DNA of 64,000 nucleotides from Gigantopelta aegis (taxonomy: Eukaryota; Mollusca; Gastropoda; Neomphalida; Peltospiridae), in the NCBI RefSeq assembly GCF_016097555.1, contig NC_054701.1, positions 4,789,890 through 4,853,889 of the forward strand, read 5' to 3'. This document shows positions 51,436-62,169 of this stretch, piece after piece; within the stretch, counting starts at the first letter, position 1, and every line of letters begins with the position of its first letter. Both the position numbers and the translations under genes were made by a program. The notes under the pieces are model-generated. The model had not been told where the DNA came from. It searched no databases and saw only the letters and a program-made list of their open reading frames with translations.

Positions 51436-52190
51436 CCTGTCCCATTGGGCTATTTCTCGTTTCAGCCAGTGCACCACAACTGGTATATCAAAGGCTGTGG
51501 TATGTGGCAGTGCTATCCTGTGTGGGATGGTGCATTTAAAAATTCCTTGCTACTAAAGGGGCATTCTCATTACATGATTAGTTGTGCTGACTTGTTGCAT
51601 GCGATCAAATCGTATTGTGAGAACACCTAAATCGGAATGACTGGTCTTATACGATAAGTTGTGTTGGAATCGTACCGATTAGAACATGTTGTTTCTCACA
51701 ACAAATCGTAAGCTCTCGGCCAATCAAATCACATTAAAGTACAACCGTTAAGTTTTGTCATTTCAGTGTTTTTTCCATTTGGTTATAAACATGTCAAAAT
51801 GTCCGGATTTCATGGGTCCATAAAACCTATCATTGTCCAGATGTGGTCAATAACTGTTTTGTTACATAATACCATCAGTAAATTGTCTACATTCATGTTT
51901 TCTTTATTTTAGTGGACATTCATAGTCACTTACATTTCCCACAAAATATTTTTAAACTGATGAGCTTTGATGACAACAAATGTTATGTCTCCCCACACGA
52001 CAGATCACATGCAGCAAGTCGGTGCGACTAATCGCATAATGAGAAGGCCGCTTAATAGGAAAATGTAGCAGGTTTTCTCTCTAAGACTATATCTCAGACT
52101 TTCTAAATGTTTTTCACATCCAATAGCCTATGATTAATAAATCAATGTGCTCTAGTGGTGTCGTTGAACAAAACAAACTTTTAAACTTTA
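51436..52190 (+). mobile_element. SINE interrupted by a Harbinger-like MITE
   Basis: Body at 51436-51554 and tail at 52054-52190 are two halves of one SINE copy; the break is an inverted-repeat element. Confidence 0.87.
51555..52053. mobile_element. Harbinger-like MITE, copy inside SINE
   Basis: ~500 bp with termini AGGGGCATTCTCATTA and the complement of AGCGGCCTTCTCATTA, flanked by TAA on both sides (51552-51554 and 52054-52056 approximately). A 3-bp TAA duplication fits PIF/Harbinger. Shares its interior (CTACATTCATGTTTTCTTTA) with 43677-43931. Confidence 0.8.
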
Positions 52191-52283
52191 AATAATTGCA
52201 TGTTATACACAAAATAGCCATAGTTGAAAAATGTGCTGAGGTGTTGAACATTCTTTTTCTATATTACAAACATGACTACATAC

Positions 52284-52409
52284 TTCGTCCCCTGGCCTGT
52301 TGGGTGAAGTGACATCCAAGAACATGCCCAGCACCATGCATGGCACAAAATGATACAACACATCTCCGTGAAGAGAAATGGATCCAGGAACAATGATGTC
52401 CCCTTTGAG
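52284..52409 (-). CDS. Candidate isolated exon, unknown protein
   Basis: 42 codons in phase 0 between TTATTAG and donor GTATGT, encoding LKGDIIVPGSISLHGDVLYH and VPCMVLGMFLDVTSPNRPGD. Good boundaries and protein-like composition, but no neighbouring exons and no recognised family. Could be a relic. Confidence 0.35.
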
Positions 52410-53335
52410 CTAATAAGGAAATTTCCACTACTTTAATCTGGCAGTACTTTATTAAAACACTAAGTTCCAAGTCTTAAAGCCGCACACCCTAGTTCCATCC
52501 AGCGAAAATAAATTATAATTTGGTTAATCTACAAACCTGTAACACACTTAGATCACGTTTTTATCAAATGGAGTGAAAAAGCAGGTTTTATATCGATAAA
52601 TACCATGGGAATCCCCATGTCCCAATTGCTTGAAATAATTTTGAAAGTTTGTATTCTGATGTCACCGGTAGATGTCGCTCAAAGCACAACAATGCCCAAG
52701 TCGCGACAAATTTCACAGACTTGGGGTGCGTTCTTTTCACCTCTCCTGGACATGTTCCAACTGTTCTGTCCTGGTTGTATCCCCTCTCCAGATATCGTAG
52801 GACTTGGCAAAATTATTGGTTTTAAGGGTTTGTAACGTTTTGTATTGAGATACTTACTTGTCTGAACTTTATTGTTACTGAAAATGTTCACGAACTGTGA
52901 AGAAAAATCTCACAAATGAACCACAACAAATCGGATGTTGATTGCGCGAACCGTGCACGAGAAAACAAAACGAACCAAAATGACAACAGTCACGTGGTAT
53001 ACCAACGTCTGTGACATTGAAATGGAAATATCCCATCTAAAAATAGATTAGACATTGTCTGCTCAACGGTTTTTTCTCAAACGTGTGTCCGTTTTTCAGA
53101 AATATGAAAAATGCATTTTGTGATATTACAAACACCAGGATTACCAAAAAACACTTCAGGTGAATGGAAATGTATATTCTAAATAATAAACGGTAAGTAA
53201 AATGCAATTTTATTTGTGAAAAATTGGGTTTAATAGCGAAAAACAACGCCGTAATGGTAACAATTAGCTGTAACTAGGGTGTATCCCTTTAATGTTGAAG
53301 TAAAAAAACTAAACTTTGAGCTTACCTAGAATGAA

Positions 53336-53640
53336 GAAGGAAATGTTTTATTTAACAACGCACTCAACACATTTTATTTACAGTTATATGGTTAAGGACC
53401 ACACAGATATTGAGAGAGGAAACCTGCTGTCGCCACTTCATGGGCTACTCTTTTTTTGATTAGCAGCAAGGGATCTTTTATATGCACCATCCGACAGATA
53501 GGATAGTACATACCACAGCCTTTGTTACACCAGTTGTGGAGCACTGGCTGGAACGAGAAATAGCCCAATGGGGCCACCGACGGGGATCATGCCTAGAATG
53601 ACAACCGAGACCAGCTACTGTATTTGTCAATCTAATTAAA
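53336..53640 (-). mobile_element. SINE, second tail type
   Basis: Tail, body and part of the head (CCGACGGGGATCATGCC). Confidence 0.87.
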
Positions 53641-53643
53641 GAG

Positions 53644-53798
53644 GTAGGACGTAGCCCCATGGTAGAGTGCTCACTTGATGCAGTCTGTCTGGGATGAATT
53701 CCCATCGGTCTGTCCACTGGGCTAGTTCGCATTCCAGATCAAAATTACCAAATGTTTGACATCCAATAGATGAAGATTAATAAATCAATGTGCTCCAT
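53644..53798 (+). mobile_element. SINE with internal deletion
   Basis: Head GGACGTAGCCCCATGGTAGA joined to first-type tail (CAAATGTTTGACATCCAATAG), body lost. Back to back with the preceding minus copy. Confidence 0.8.
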
Positions 53799-53885
53799 GT
53801 ACACAAGATGTACAAAATACCTGCATTATGCAACATGTCCTAAAAGATTATGGTTTGATATTTTCTAAAATAGTTGCATAACAAG

Positions 53886-53965
53886 CTAGGGGTGGAAAGT
53901 AGCCTAGTGGTAAAGCGCTCGATGTGCAGTCGGTCTGGGTTTAATCACCATCTGGTGGTTGCCCA
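53886..53965 (+). mobile_element. SINE head fragment
   Basis: Only the tRNA-like head: AGCCTAGTGGTAAAGCGCTC and TCGGTCTGGGTTTAATCACC. Confidence 0.75.
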
Positions 53966-54110
53966 CCCCCCACCCCCATTCCACAGTCCCCAATAGCTAG
54001 AAAAGTTGTTTACACAAGATGATTGCTTTGTATTGACTTAAATAATCCATTCTTGATTTGTTATGTAGTAGGAAAACATGCGATTCCCACTATTAAACAT
54101 TTGTTATATA

Positions 54111-55195
54111 TTAAAGGAAAGCTCGCCCAAGGCTTTTGGACTAGTATGCATATTCAACTCTATATAATGCACAATATTGCTTAATATCAACAAGTATATC
54201 TTATAGTTGATTAATAAAACTGTTAAATGTGATGGCTATTATATATAACGGGCACAGCCATTTTGTACTCTCATTTTATACGCCTCTGGCAAGCCGGTGG
54301 TTACATAATACCTGACATGTCACATCAGAAATTAGTTTTAGAATTGACGAAACAAAACGTACCTGATTATTGTGGATGCATCGCAATATTCTGTAATAAT
54401 ATCCATCCCAGTAACCCAACAATAAGTATACATTATTTTTCAATACAAAATAAACCACCATTGTCAAAATAACTATTATGTTTTGTCCATACTGAAATGA
54501 TAATCAGTGTTTTCTTAGTTAATTGGTCTATTCTTTCCGTGGTTTGTACCTGTGGTTCCTGATTGGCAGGTGTATATTTGGACAGTCACCAATCAAGGTG
54601 TCGCACAAAAAAATATGTGCCTGTTTTATTAAGATCACTGTATCACAGGGTATTGTGGGATAACAATTCTGTAAAACCCTCAATTAAGTAAACTTACCCA
54701 TCTAAAATCACAAAACTGACCAATTACATAGTCCCAAAGAAAAGAAAATGATCACTTGGGTATTGCGAGTGGTTGTTTTTGCTCCAACATACTCTGGGCC
54801 TAATAACATGCTTTTTTTTTCCTTTGGATTTTTTAAGAGAAAAAAGTACTATAACCCCATTTCATTCTATAATTAATGCAAATTGAAATATATTTAGTTA
54901 AATAGTTTATTATATTATCAAATTCATTTATTTTGTTTTAAGTCGGGTTGATGAAAGCAAAGTGCCTTGTAAATGACTGGTTTGTTTACACTGTGCATAG
55001 GAGCCGATGTCACTTTGCCCAAAGCTAGAATTCTGGACGTAATGAAAACAAAAGAAAATAGCAGAAATAATCACGGCTTTTTATTAACTCTAAAATATGT
55101 GTTTTTCACTTTTTAAAGTGTCAGTAGGTGTTGGTGGTCCGGGTATGCATTTTTCCAACACATACGGCTCATGTTTGAGTTTACTGTCCCTTTAA
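54111..55195 (-). mobile_element. TTAA-flanked non-autonomous element, copy 2
   Basis: 1,085 bp, TTAAAGGAAAGCTCGCCC ... ACTGTCCCTTTAA; inverted relative to copy 1, moderately diverged. Both hold the conserved CACCAACAC..GGTCCGGGTATGCAT region near one end. Confidence 0.77.
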
Positions 55196-56835
55196 TTTAA
55201 GAATGGGAATTTAGAAGGTGTTTGGTATTGATGGTACAAGAGACAAGCATATGTTGCTGCTTAAGACGAGGACTGTGATGTGGAGATGGACAGCAGAAAG
55301 ATAGGAGTAGATTTCAGATTGGGGGGGGGGGGGGGGGGGGGGGATAGAAATAAACGGGGTGGTGAAATTAAAAGAAAAAAAGTAATTTAAAAATTCAAGA
55401 AAGAAAATGTAAAAAAAAAAGACAACTAAAAACCGGATTGTGAAAAATAATTTTATTGACTACATTAATAAATATAATGTGATAATATTTAATATTATTA
55501 TGTTATGTGGTTTATAACATCAAGAGATCAATACTATATTCTTAAAGTAGCATCAGCATAATTCATTACATTACATACATATATACATGCACTAGTAGTT
55601 ACTTTGTTAAAGTATTAGTTGTTCTTGATATTTGTAAATGTTTTAAACTATAATTCTACAAAATAATGGCACTGTATTTAATCTTTAATACAAAATTTAA
55701 TTTTAGACAATTAATTTTTCAATGATCACAAACCCAAACAATGTTATCACAATGATTATATTTAATCCTGAGGAATTGCAAGTAATAGCATATGTTTTTA
55801 TAAACATTTGTGTACTTATACATAAAATAATAGTTGAGCAAGTAATACACGTTCAAGTATGAACATAATAATGCTACTTTAAGTAAACTAATATATTTAG
55901 TTATGTGTAATTAACTATTGATGTAACATTGGATAAATAAAAAGTACCTGTAATAAAGTATGATGCTGAAGAAATAATTAAATGTACGGTGTTATACTAG
56001 TCACTATGTTATATATGTGTATGATTAAATATACGACACCAGTCTGTGTAGAGGTGTATTCTGTACATGAAATGTGATGGACAGAGCCCATAAATAAGTT
56101 ACTGTTTACTGCTAAACAAAACCAATAAATCAGTTAATTATTTACCATTGAATTGCCCGAATAATAACGGGGTGAACCCAGCTGTCATGTTGGTTTTCAT
56201 TCCAATTAACTGGACCTGCTCAGCTAATCAGTGTTTAGCATGGGAACTTTTATATGACGTTTGGTGGCCTAACACTGGGCTCCCCCCCCCCCCCCCCCCC
56301 CCTGAACCTTAAGGATGTGGGCACGTTAAAATAGTTCCCATTCCCAATGGGTGATGAGACCCTATCCGTTCTGCCCCAGTAAAATAAACAAATTGTTACT
56401 TTATGCACTGATTTCTGTCCCCAAACATGACTGCTGTATAGATAGCCTGCCCCCCCCCCCCCCCCCCCCCCAAACATGCCACTTCTACTTTTGGTGACCA
56501 AGATGGCAGCCTCCACCGTCTTTGAATTTATAGAATTCATCTTTGTTTGCAATATTCAGCATGATAGTCAATTGTCCCTGAACGCAAAAAGATCCTTGCA
56601 AAGTGTGGCATCGGTTAAAAACAAAGAAGGCGGTATGCAGTACAAATCAAAAGGAGGAGAAGCAGTCAGAAGGGCTGGAAACTCTCAAAACGGCATGGTG
56701 TATTTCATCACTGATTAACCTTTGACGAGTAATAACTGGTTAGGATGAGACTCTGTGCTTATAAAGCTGGTCTCAGATGTATGATTGAATGATCAATCGC
56801 TTAAAGTGGATTCTAGTTTTGTCCCCCACTCCTCC
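55196..56835. other. Gene-poor stretch with homopolymer runs
   Basis: G-run at 55321-55343 and C-runs at 56283-56302 and 56450-56471. A 71-codon frame at 56503-56718 begins in a Kozak-like AAGATGGC but lacks other support. Confidence 0.5.
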
Positions 56836-56837
56836 AA

Positions 56838-57000
56838 AATGGCACAACACATACATCAAAGGCCATGGTATGTACTGTTCTGTCTGTGAGAAAGTATATA
56901 CAAAATATCTTGCACTGCTACCTTGTACAGTAGCTGGTTTTCTCTCTCACTCTCCTTGTTTGACACCCTATAGCCGATGTGTCGTTAACCATCATTCATT
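56838..57000 (+). mobile_element. SINE fragment, diverged
   Basis: Body CATCAAAGGCCATGGTATGT to a decayed tail TATAGCCGATGTGTCGTTAA. Confidence 0.75.
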
Positions 57001-57004
57001 CTCT

Positions 57005-58845
57005 CGCTCTAAACCAAGTGAATCATTAACTAAGCATGATGACATGATTACACGAGTGTAGCAATAACATTTTGTTTATATTGTGGTTGTAGTAGTTTGT
57101 TTTATCACATTCATCACTGGAATTTTAAAACTAATCAAAGCATTAATTTTGGCATGATGGAATAATTTTACGAGTTGTATGTGAATGACATATTCTTAAA
57201 ACATAAACAGAAAACATAAACTCTACCATACATATGAATAATGATAAATATTCAACAACATTACAGTGATATGTTAATTTACATGCATGTGTCACTTATA
57301 AAACATGTTGTAGATAGTACGATTACAAATATTGAATCTATAATTATAGGTGACATACAGTGAATAAGTAAGACAGTGTTATTAGCTTCTATTACACAGA
57401 CTATAACAAAGAAAAACATATTATTGTTTTCAGTACATGTGCATGCATATTATACCGTCTGTGTTATTACCACTGAATGTCTGTACATGTTGTGACTGTA
57501 ATGATTTGACAGAACTGCTGTATCATGTCTTGTATTTGAAATTGTGTTCATGAACAGGTGAGAATCAGTTCTCATCAAACCACTATATGATGTAGTGAGG
57601 GATTTTGCACACGGAAATATCTTTGCGAACACATTCTTGCCTCTGCAATATTTAGGAATAGCAGGCTCATGTGCAGGGGGAGGATTTCATGGGTCAAAAC
57701 TTGCCCAATTCCCCCCCCCCCCCAAATATATTTCCACCCTCCACCCCCATAAACTTTGCTGGGTGGTTTAAACCCCTCCCCCTAAAAAATTTCCACACAT
57801 GCCTGAATATGTCTATACACAAAGAGTAGCAGATTTATTATTGTGGACAAAGTAAAAAAAGAAACGTTTAAAATATGCCAAAATGCTTAAACGTATCTGT
57901 TTCACATTTAAAAGCAATTTCAAAGACCCATTTAATTGGCTCACCCTATGATAAATAACCAGTTTAAAATAAAAAAAAAAAAAAAAACACTAAAAAAAAC
58001 ATTCAGTAAAATACAATCTAAAAGTGACAAATAATATACAGTATATCATATACGAATTAAATTTGGTTCACAAGTGTGGTGTTGGGTTAACAAACATTAA
58101 CTGTATATGTTGAAAGAACCTAGGTACGTGTAATACTCTGATATGACGACAGACTAAGCATGATAACAAATATACAAGCAATCACAGGCAAAGCACTTTG
58201 TTACTTAGTGTTCAATAAACTGCTGCATACAGCCATTTTTAGAATCATGTGGTCAGTTCTATTAATAGGTTTTTTCTTGATAGGTTTCTGTTTATTGAAA
58301 CACCACAAATTATCTCAGCATGCTGAAGAGAGAGAAATGGATGATAAAAAGTGATAATGATAAGTATAAAATGGTAAAACTGCTGAAAAGTGGAATGTTT
58401 AAGCACATGTGTTTTTAACGCCCACTTCATCCTTATAAGCATTTAGTTTTAGTTAACCATTTTAAAATTGTTAAATTAAGTCCTGTATTTTGATTGTGCT
58501 AAATTCCATTTGAATGTTCCTTGGATCAATAAACATACCAGTATTTAATATTGAAATATAACAGAACCATCATAGTCATTCATTATAGTTTCAGTGAAAC
58601 CCCTCTAAACCAGACACCCACAGGACTATTTAAGAGGTATTTGGTTTAGAAAGGTTATGTTCTGTATTAATAAATGTCCTGTTTTGAGGGAATTCCAGTT
58701 TACTGAGGGTGTGTGTTTTAAAGGGTTTCACTGTAAATTACATGATTACAAGATCTTTATAAGTAATGTATCGAGAGTAATCGCACAGAATAATTCACAA
58801 GTGAAACCCATAATGCAATATGTTTGCATTAACCCAACTGGGAGT
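57005..58845. other. No gene seen
   Basis: AT-rich, with a C-run at 57711-57723; several short open frames look random. Confidence 0.5.
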
Positions 58846-58847
58846 GT

Positions 58848-59072
58848 CTTCACATCTCAACCAGTGCCCCATGACTGGTACATAAAAGGCCATGGTATGT
58901 GTTGTATATGAAAAAATACATATAAAAGATACCTTGTTGTTAATAAAAAAAAAAGTGGGTTTCCTCTGAAGACAAAGTGTCAGAATTACCAAATGTTTGA
59001 CATCCAATAGCCGATGATTAATTTATCAAGGTGCTCCAGTGGTGTTGTATTAAATAAACTTGACTTTCCAAA
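58848..59072 (+). mobile_element. SINE, head missing
   Basis: Body from AACCAGTGCCCCATGACTGG to first-type tail GATGATTAATTTATCAAGG. Confidence 0.82.
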
Positions 59073-59504
59073 AAAATCATCATGATAAGCTACTGTTTGC
59101 CAAAACCCTCAATTATGACTTGGGCCACTACTCCTAAAACTAATGCCCAGAATCACAATGTTCTCCAAAGTCTTACAACTATATGTTATTTAAATGAGCA
59201 AGGGCATGAGACACAGGTAGAAATAGTGATAAAATGTTATTAGAAAATCACCAAAAAACCTAGATTTAAATTTTAATCACCCTATTTTCTTTGTTTGCCA
59301 AAATGCTATTATTTTTAAGCAGCTTAAAGTTAAAAACAATTTCTCCTATTTTCATGGCAGGTATTAAAATCGCTCTTACAAGACCACTGGTAAAATAATG
59401 GAATGGGGTACCACACACTGTATGTTTTTAAAATGCCATGTTACTTTATAGTGTGAGAGATCTAAATAATTATATATTTTTTTATTACCATAAAAGCTTA
59501 ATAT

Positions 59505-60230
59505 TTATTCTGCTGCACTTACAACCACTTCTGCTATTGGGGCAGGAGCTGGGGCCAGGGCAGGAGCTGGGGCCAGGGCAGGAGCTGGGGCCAGGGCAGG
59601 AGCTGGGGCCGGGGCGGGGGCTGGGGCCGGGGCTGGGGCTGGGGCTGGGGCTGGACCTGACTCTGGTGCAGGATGCACCATCTTCTGCACCACCTGTCTT
59701 TTTGGCCAGCTCAATTCCGGCGGTGTTGTGTCTTGCGGTGTTGTGTCTTGTGGTTTTGTGTCTTGTGTCGATGACGGTTCCATTTGATTTTCAAAGTTTG
59801 TAAGCTGCGTTGCACAAGGAACCTGAGGTCGAACACTGGAAACCTGAGCTCGAACTGGTGGCTTAGGGATGTACCAGTTGAGACAGGAGGCTACCGTTTC
59901 CCTATACTGCGGTTTGGTCGTCTTGGGACGTTTTTTTGTGTACGTGGACAACAACAGACCCTTGTTGTTCATGGCGCTGATGAAGTCCTTGTTGGGGGAA
60001 TCACAGCCATGTGCGTACCGATAGGTGGTCGTTGGTGGATCAATGTCAAATGACGTCCGAGGTCTCCTCACAAGCAGCTGTGGAATGTTCTGGTTCTGTT
60101 TATAGTCAACTTTGTAAGTGGACATCTGGGGGCACAGGGTTTTCATCACATACTCTCGCTCTGGCATCCAGGCTATGAATTCCGGCTTGAATCTGTATGT
60201 CTCATTTGCCACACGCTTTCTTCCAAGACC
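59505..60230 (-). CDS. Terminal exon of an unrecognised protein with Ala-Pro tail
   Basis: 241 codons then TAA, from the acceptor TTTTTTTTCAG|GGTCTTGG at 60231-60232 (phase 0). The first ~145 residues look like a real, Tyr/Pro-rich, basic protein: YRFKPEFIAWMPEREYV, TYKVDYKQNQNIPQLL, TTTYRYAHG, CLNWYIPKPP. Spaced T-x-Y and D-Y motifs of this kind occur in some axonemal microtubule proteins, but I cannot name a family. Residues ~175-200 hold TQDTKPQDTTPQDTTPPE repeats, and a long Ala-Pro tract (~38 residues, from a GGGGCT-type repeat at 59538-59653) precedes the C-terminus AEVVVSAAE. Upstream exons should lie to the right. I did not find them by eye. Confidence 0.7.
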   Translation of the reverse strand, partial: GLGRKRVANETYRFKPEFIAWMPEREYVMKTLCPQMSTYKVDYKQNQNIPQLLVRRPRTSFDIDPPTTTYRYAHGCDSPNKDFISAMNNKGLLLSTYTKKRPKTTKPQYRETVASCLNWYIPKPPVRAQVSSVRPQVPCATQLTNFENQMEPSSTQDTKPQDTTPQDTTPPELSWPKRQVVQKMVHPAPESGPAPAPAPAPAPAPAPAPAPALAPAPALAPAPALAPAPAPIAEVVVSAAE

Positions 60231-60234
60231 CTGA

Positions 60235-61488
60235 AAAAAAAGAAAAAAATTAAGTCTGGTTTTTTTTACACAACAAACAAAAATCCTAGTCAGCAAAGCC
60301 AACAATAGTAATGTTTCCAACTAATAAAAGTATTTTTCTCGGTCTATACATTCAATGTGTTTATTAGCATCTTAATGTTGATACCGGAAATTGTCAAAAC
60401 TCCATTTTACCTCCAAATAATTTCATACATATAAAAAGAAATATATTCTTAATTATCCTCAAAAACTGGGTTTAAAATAAATTTGAACATCTTTTCTAAC
60501 TAAAACTTATTTACAGTGCTCACATGCAGTCACCAGTAACTTGTGTCACAGAGCAGCAATCAGTTTCAGGTTAAATTACGTCAGAGCAGTCAATTTCAGA
60601 TGTGCTTATTTTATTGGCTGGTATGGCTGTGGTGACCGCCACATCACTGTGTAGCAACCAATCTTAAGTCTCAAAAATTGATATCCATGTATGTTGGAGA
60701 CAAAAAATATTTCCAATGTGTGATATCACACAAGGGAGTGTAAGAAATTCCAGTGTATGATAGCTAGAGAGAACAGCTTACCCACACAAAGCCAATAAAA
60801 CAAGTCTTGACCTGTAGGTTATTAAGTGTACAAATTCCATTTAATTCCTTTTCAAACTTGCTGTTGTGTGAAATGTTTTGACTATTATTAGATCCCACTA
60901 TTTAGTTCTGCTAATTTATTGGCTATGATGTTTCCTGATAAGAAATGTAGTTTGGTGGACAATGATCTTAGTGTATTTTTCTCCCTATTACTAGTTCTCT
61001 GCAAGGGTTTCCCTTTATGTTCGTTCGTATGTCAGTCTTAACTTTGATACAAATCTTTTAGGTTTGTAATGTCTCGGTTCACCAATACAAACCAATTAGG
61101 ACCAAACAAAAAATTATTCTTCACAGAAACCCAATCTCAATAGTATAATATATATTCATTAGTAAAGCTATCAGTAGTTTCATACACTGAACATTCAACC
61201 AAATCACCTAGCTCATACTGAAAATATTTGTAGATTTAATGATAAAGCTGTGAAAATCTACAAGTTCAACAGTACAATGACCAGTAATAAACACAATCTG
61301 CCAAAGTTAAATTGCAATCGATGAATATCAACTTTTAAAGTGTAACTACAGAATTATAGCCGTGGTCCAATGTGATCATCTTAAGATGGACCTATAATTG
61401 CCATATTCTCAAGGACAGAACCTATAAATTGCTAATTTTATTTTTAATACCTATCTAATATCTGTTTTGTCAACAGAGTATCAACTTT
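60235..61488. other. Intron upstream of the 59505 exon, no exon found
   Basis: No coding-like stretch or known repeat on either strand. Confidence 0.45.
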
Positions 61489-61489
61489 T

Positions 61490-62165
61490 ATAATCAATCA
61501 TCACATTGGTAGATCCTAACCGATCGTGTGTTGATTATAATCAATCATCACATTGGTAGCTCCCAACTGATTATAATCAAACATCACATTGGTAGATCCC
61601 AACTGATTATAATCAAACATCACATTGGTAGATCCCAACCGATCGTGTGTTGATTATAATCAACCATCACATTGGTAGATCCCAACCGATTATAATCAAT
61701 CATCACATTGGTAGATCCCAACCGATTATAATCAATCATCACATTGGTAGATCCCAACCGATTATAATCAATCATCACATGGGTAGATCCCATCCGATTA
61801 TAATCAACCATCACATTGGTAGATCCCAACCGACCGTGTGTTAATTATAATCAATCATCACATTGGTAGATCCCAACTTATTATAATCAATCATCACATT
61901 GGTAGATCCCAACTGATCAAGTGTTGATTATACTCAATCATCACATTGGTAGATCCTAACTGATTATAATCAATCATCACATCAGTAGATCCCAACCGAT
62001 TGAGTGTTGATTGTAATCAATCATCACATTGGTAGATCCCAACTGACTGAGTGTTGATTATAATCAATCATCACATTGGTAGATTCCAACCTATCGAGTG
62101 TTGATTGTAATCAATCATCACATTGGTAGATCCCAACTGATCGAGTGTTGATTATAATCAAACAT
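61490..62165. repeat. 36/47 bp minisatellite
   Basis: About 15 units of GATTATAATCAATCATCACA then TTGGTAGATCCCAACC, some extended by GATCGTGTGTT. Not linked to any gene I can see. Confidence 0.9.
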
Positions 62166-62169
62166 TGTA

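Noticed and set aside
56503..56718. 71-codon frame starting MAASTVFEF.
   Set aside because: Good start context only; no splice sites, homologue or codon signal that I can point to.
61620..61844. Open frames with GSTNVMIDYNRL repeats on both strands.
   Set aside because: Generated by the AT-rich tandem array.
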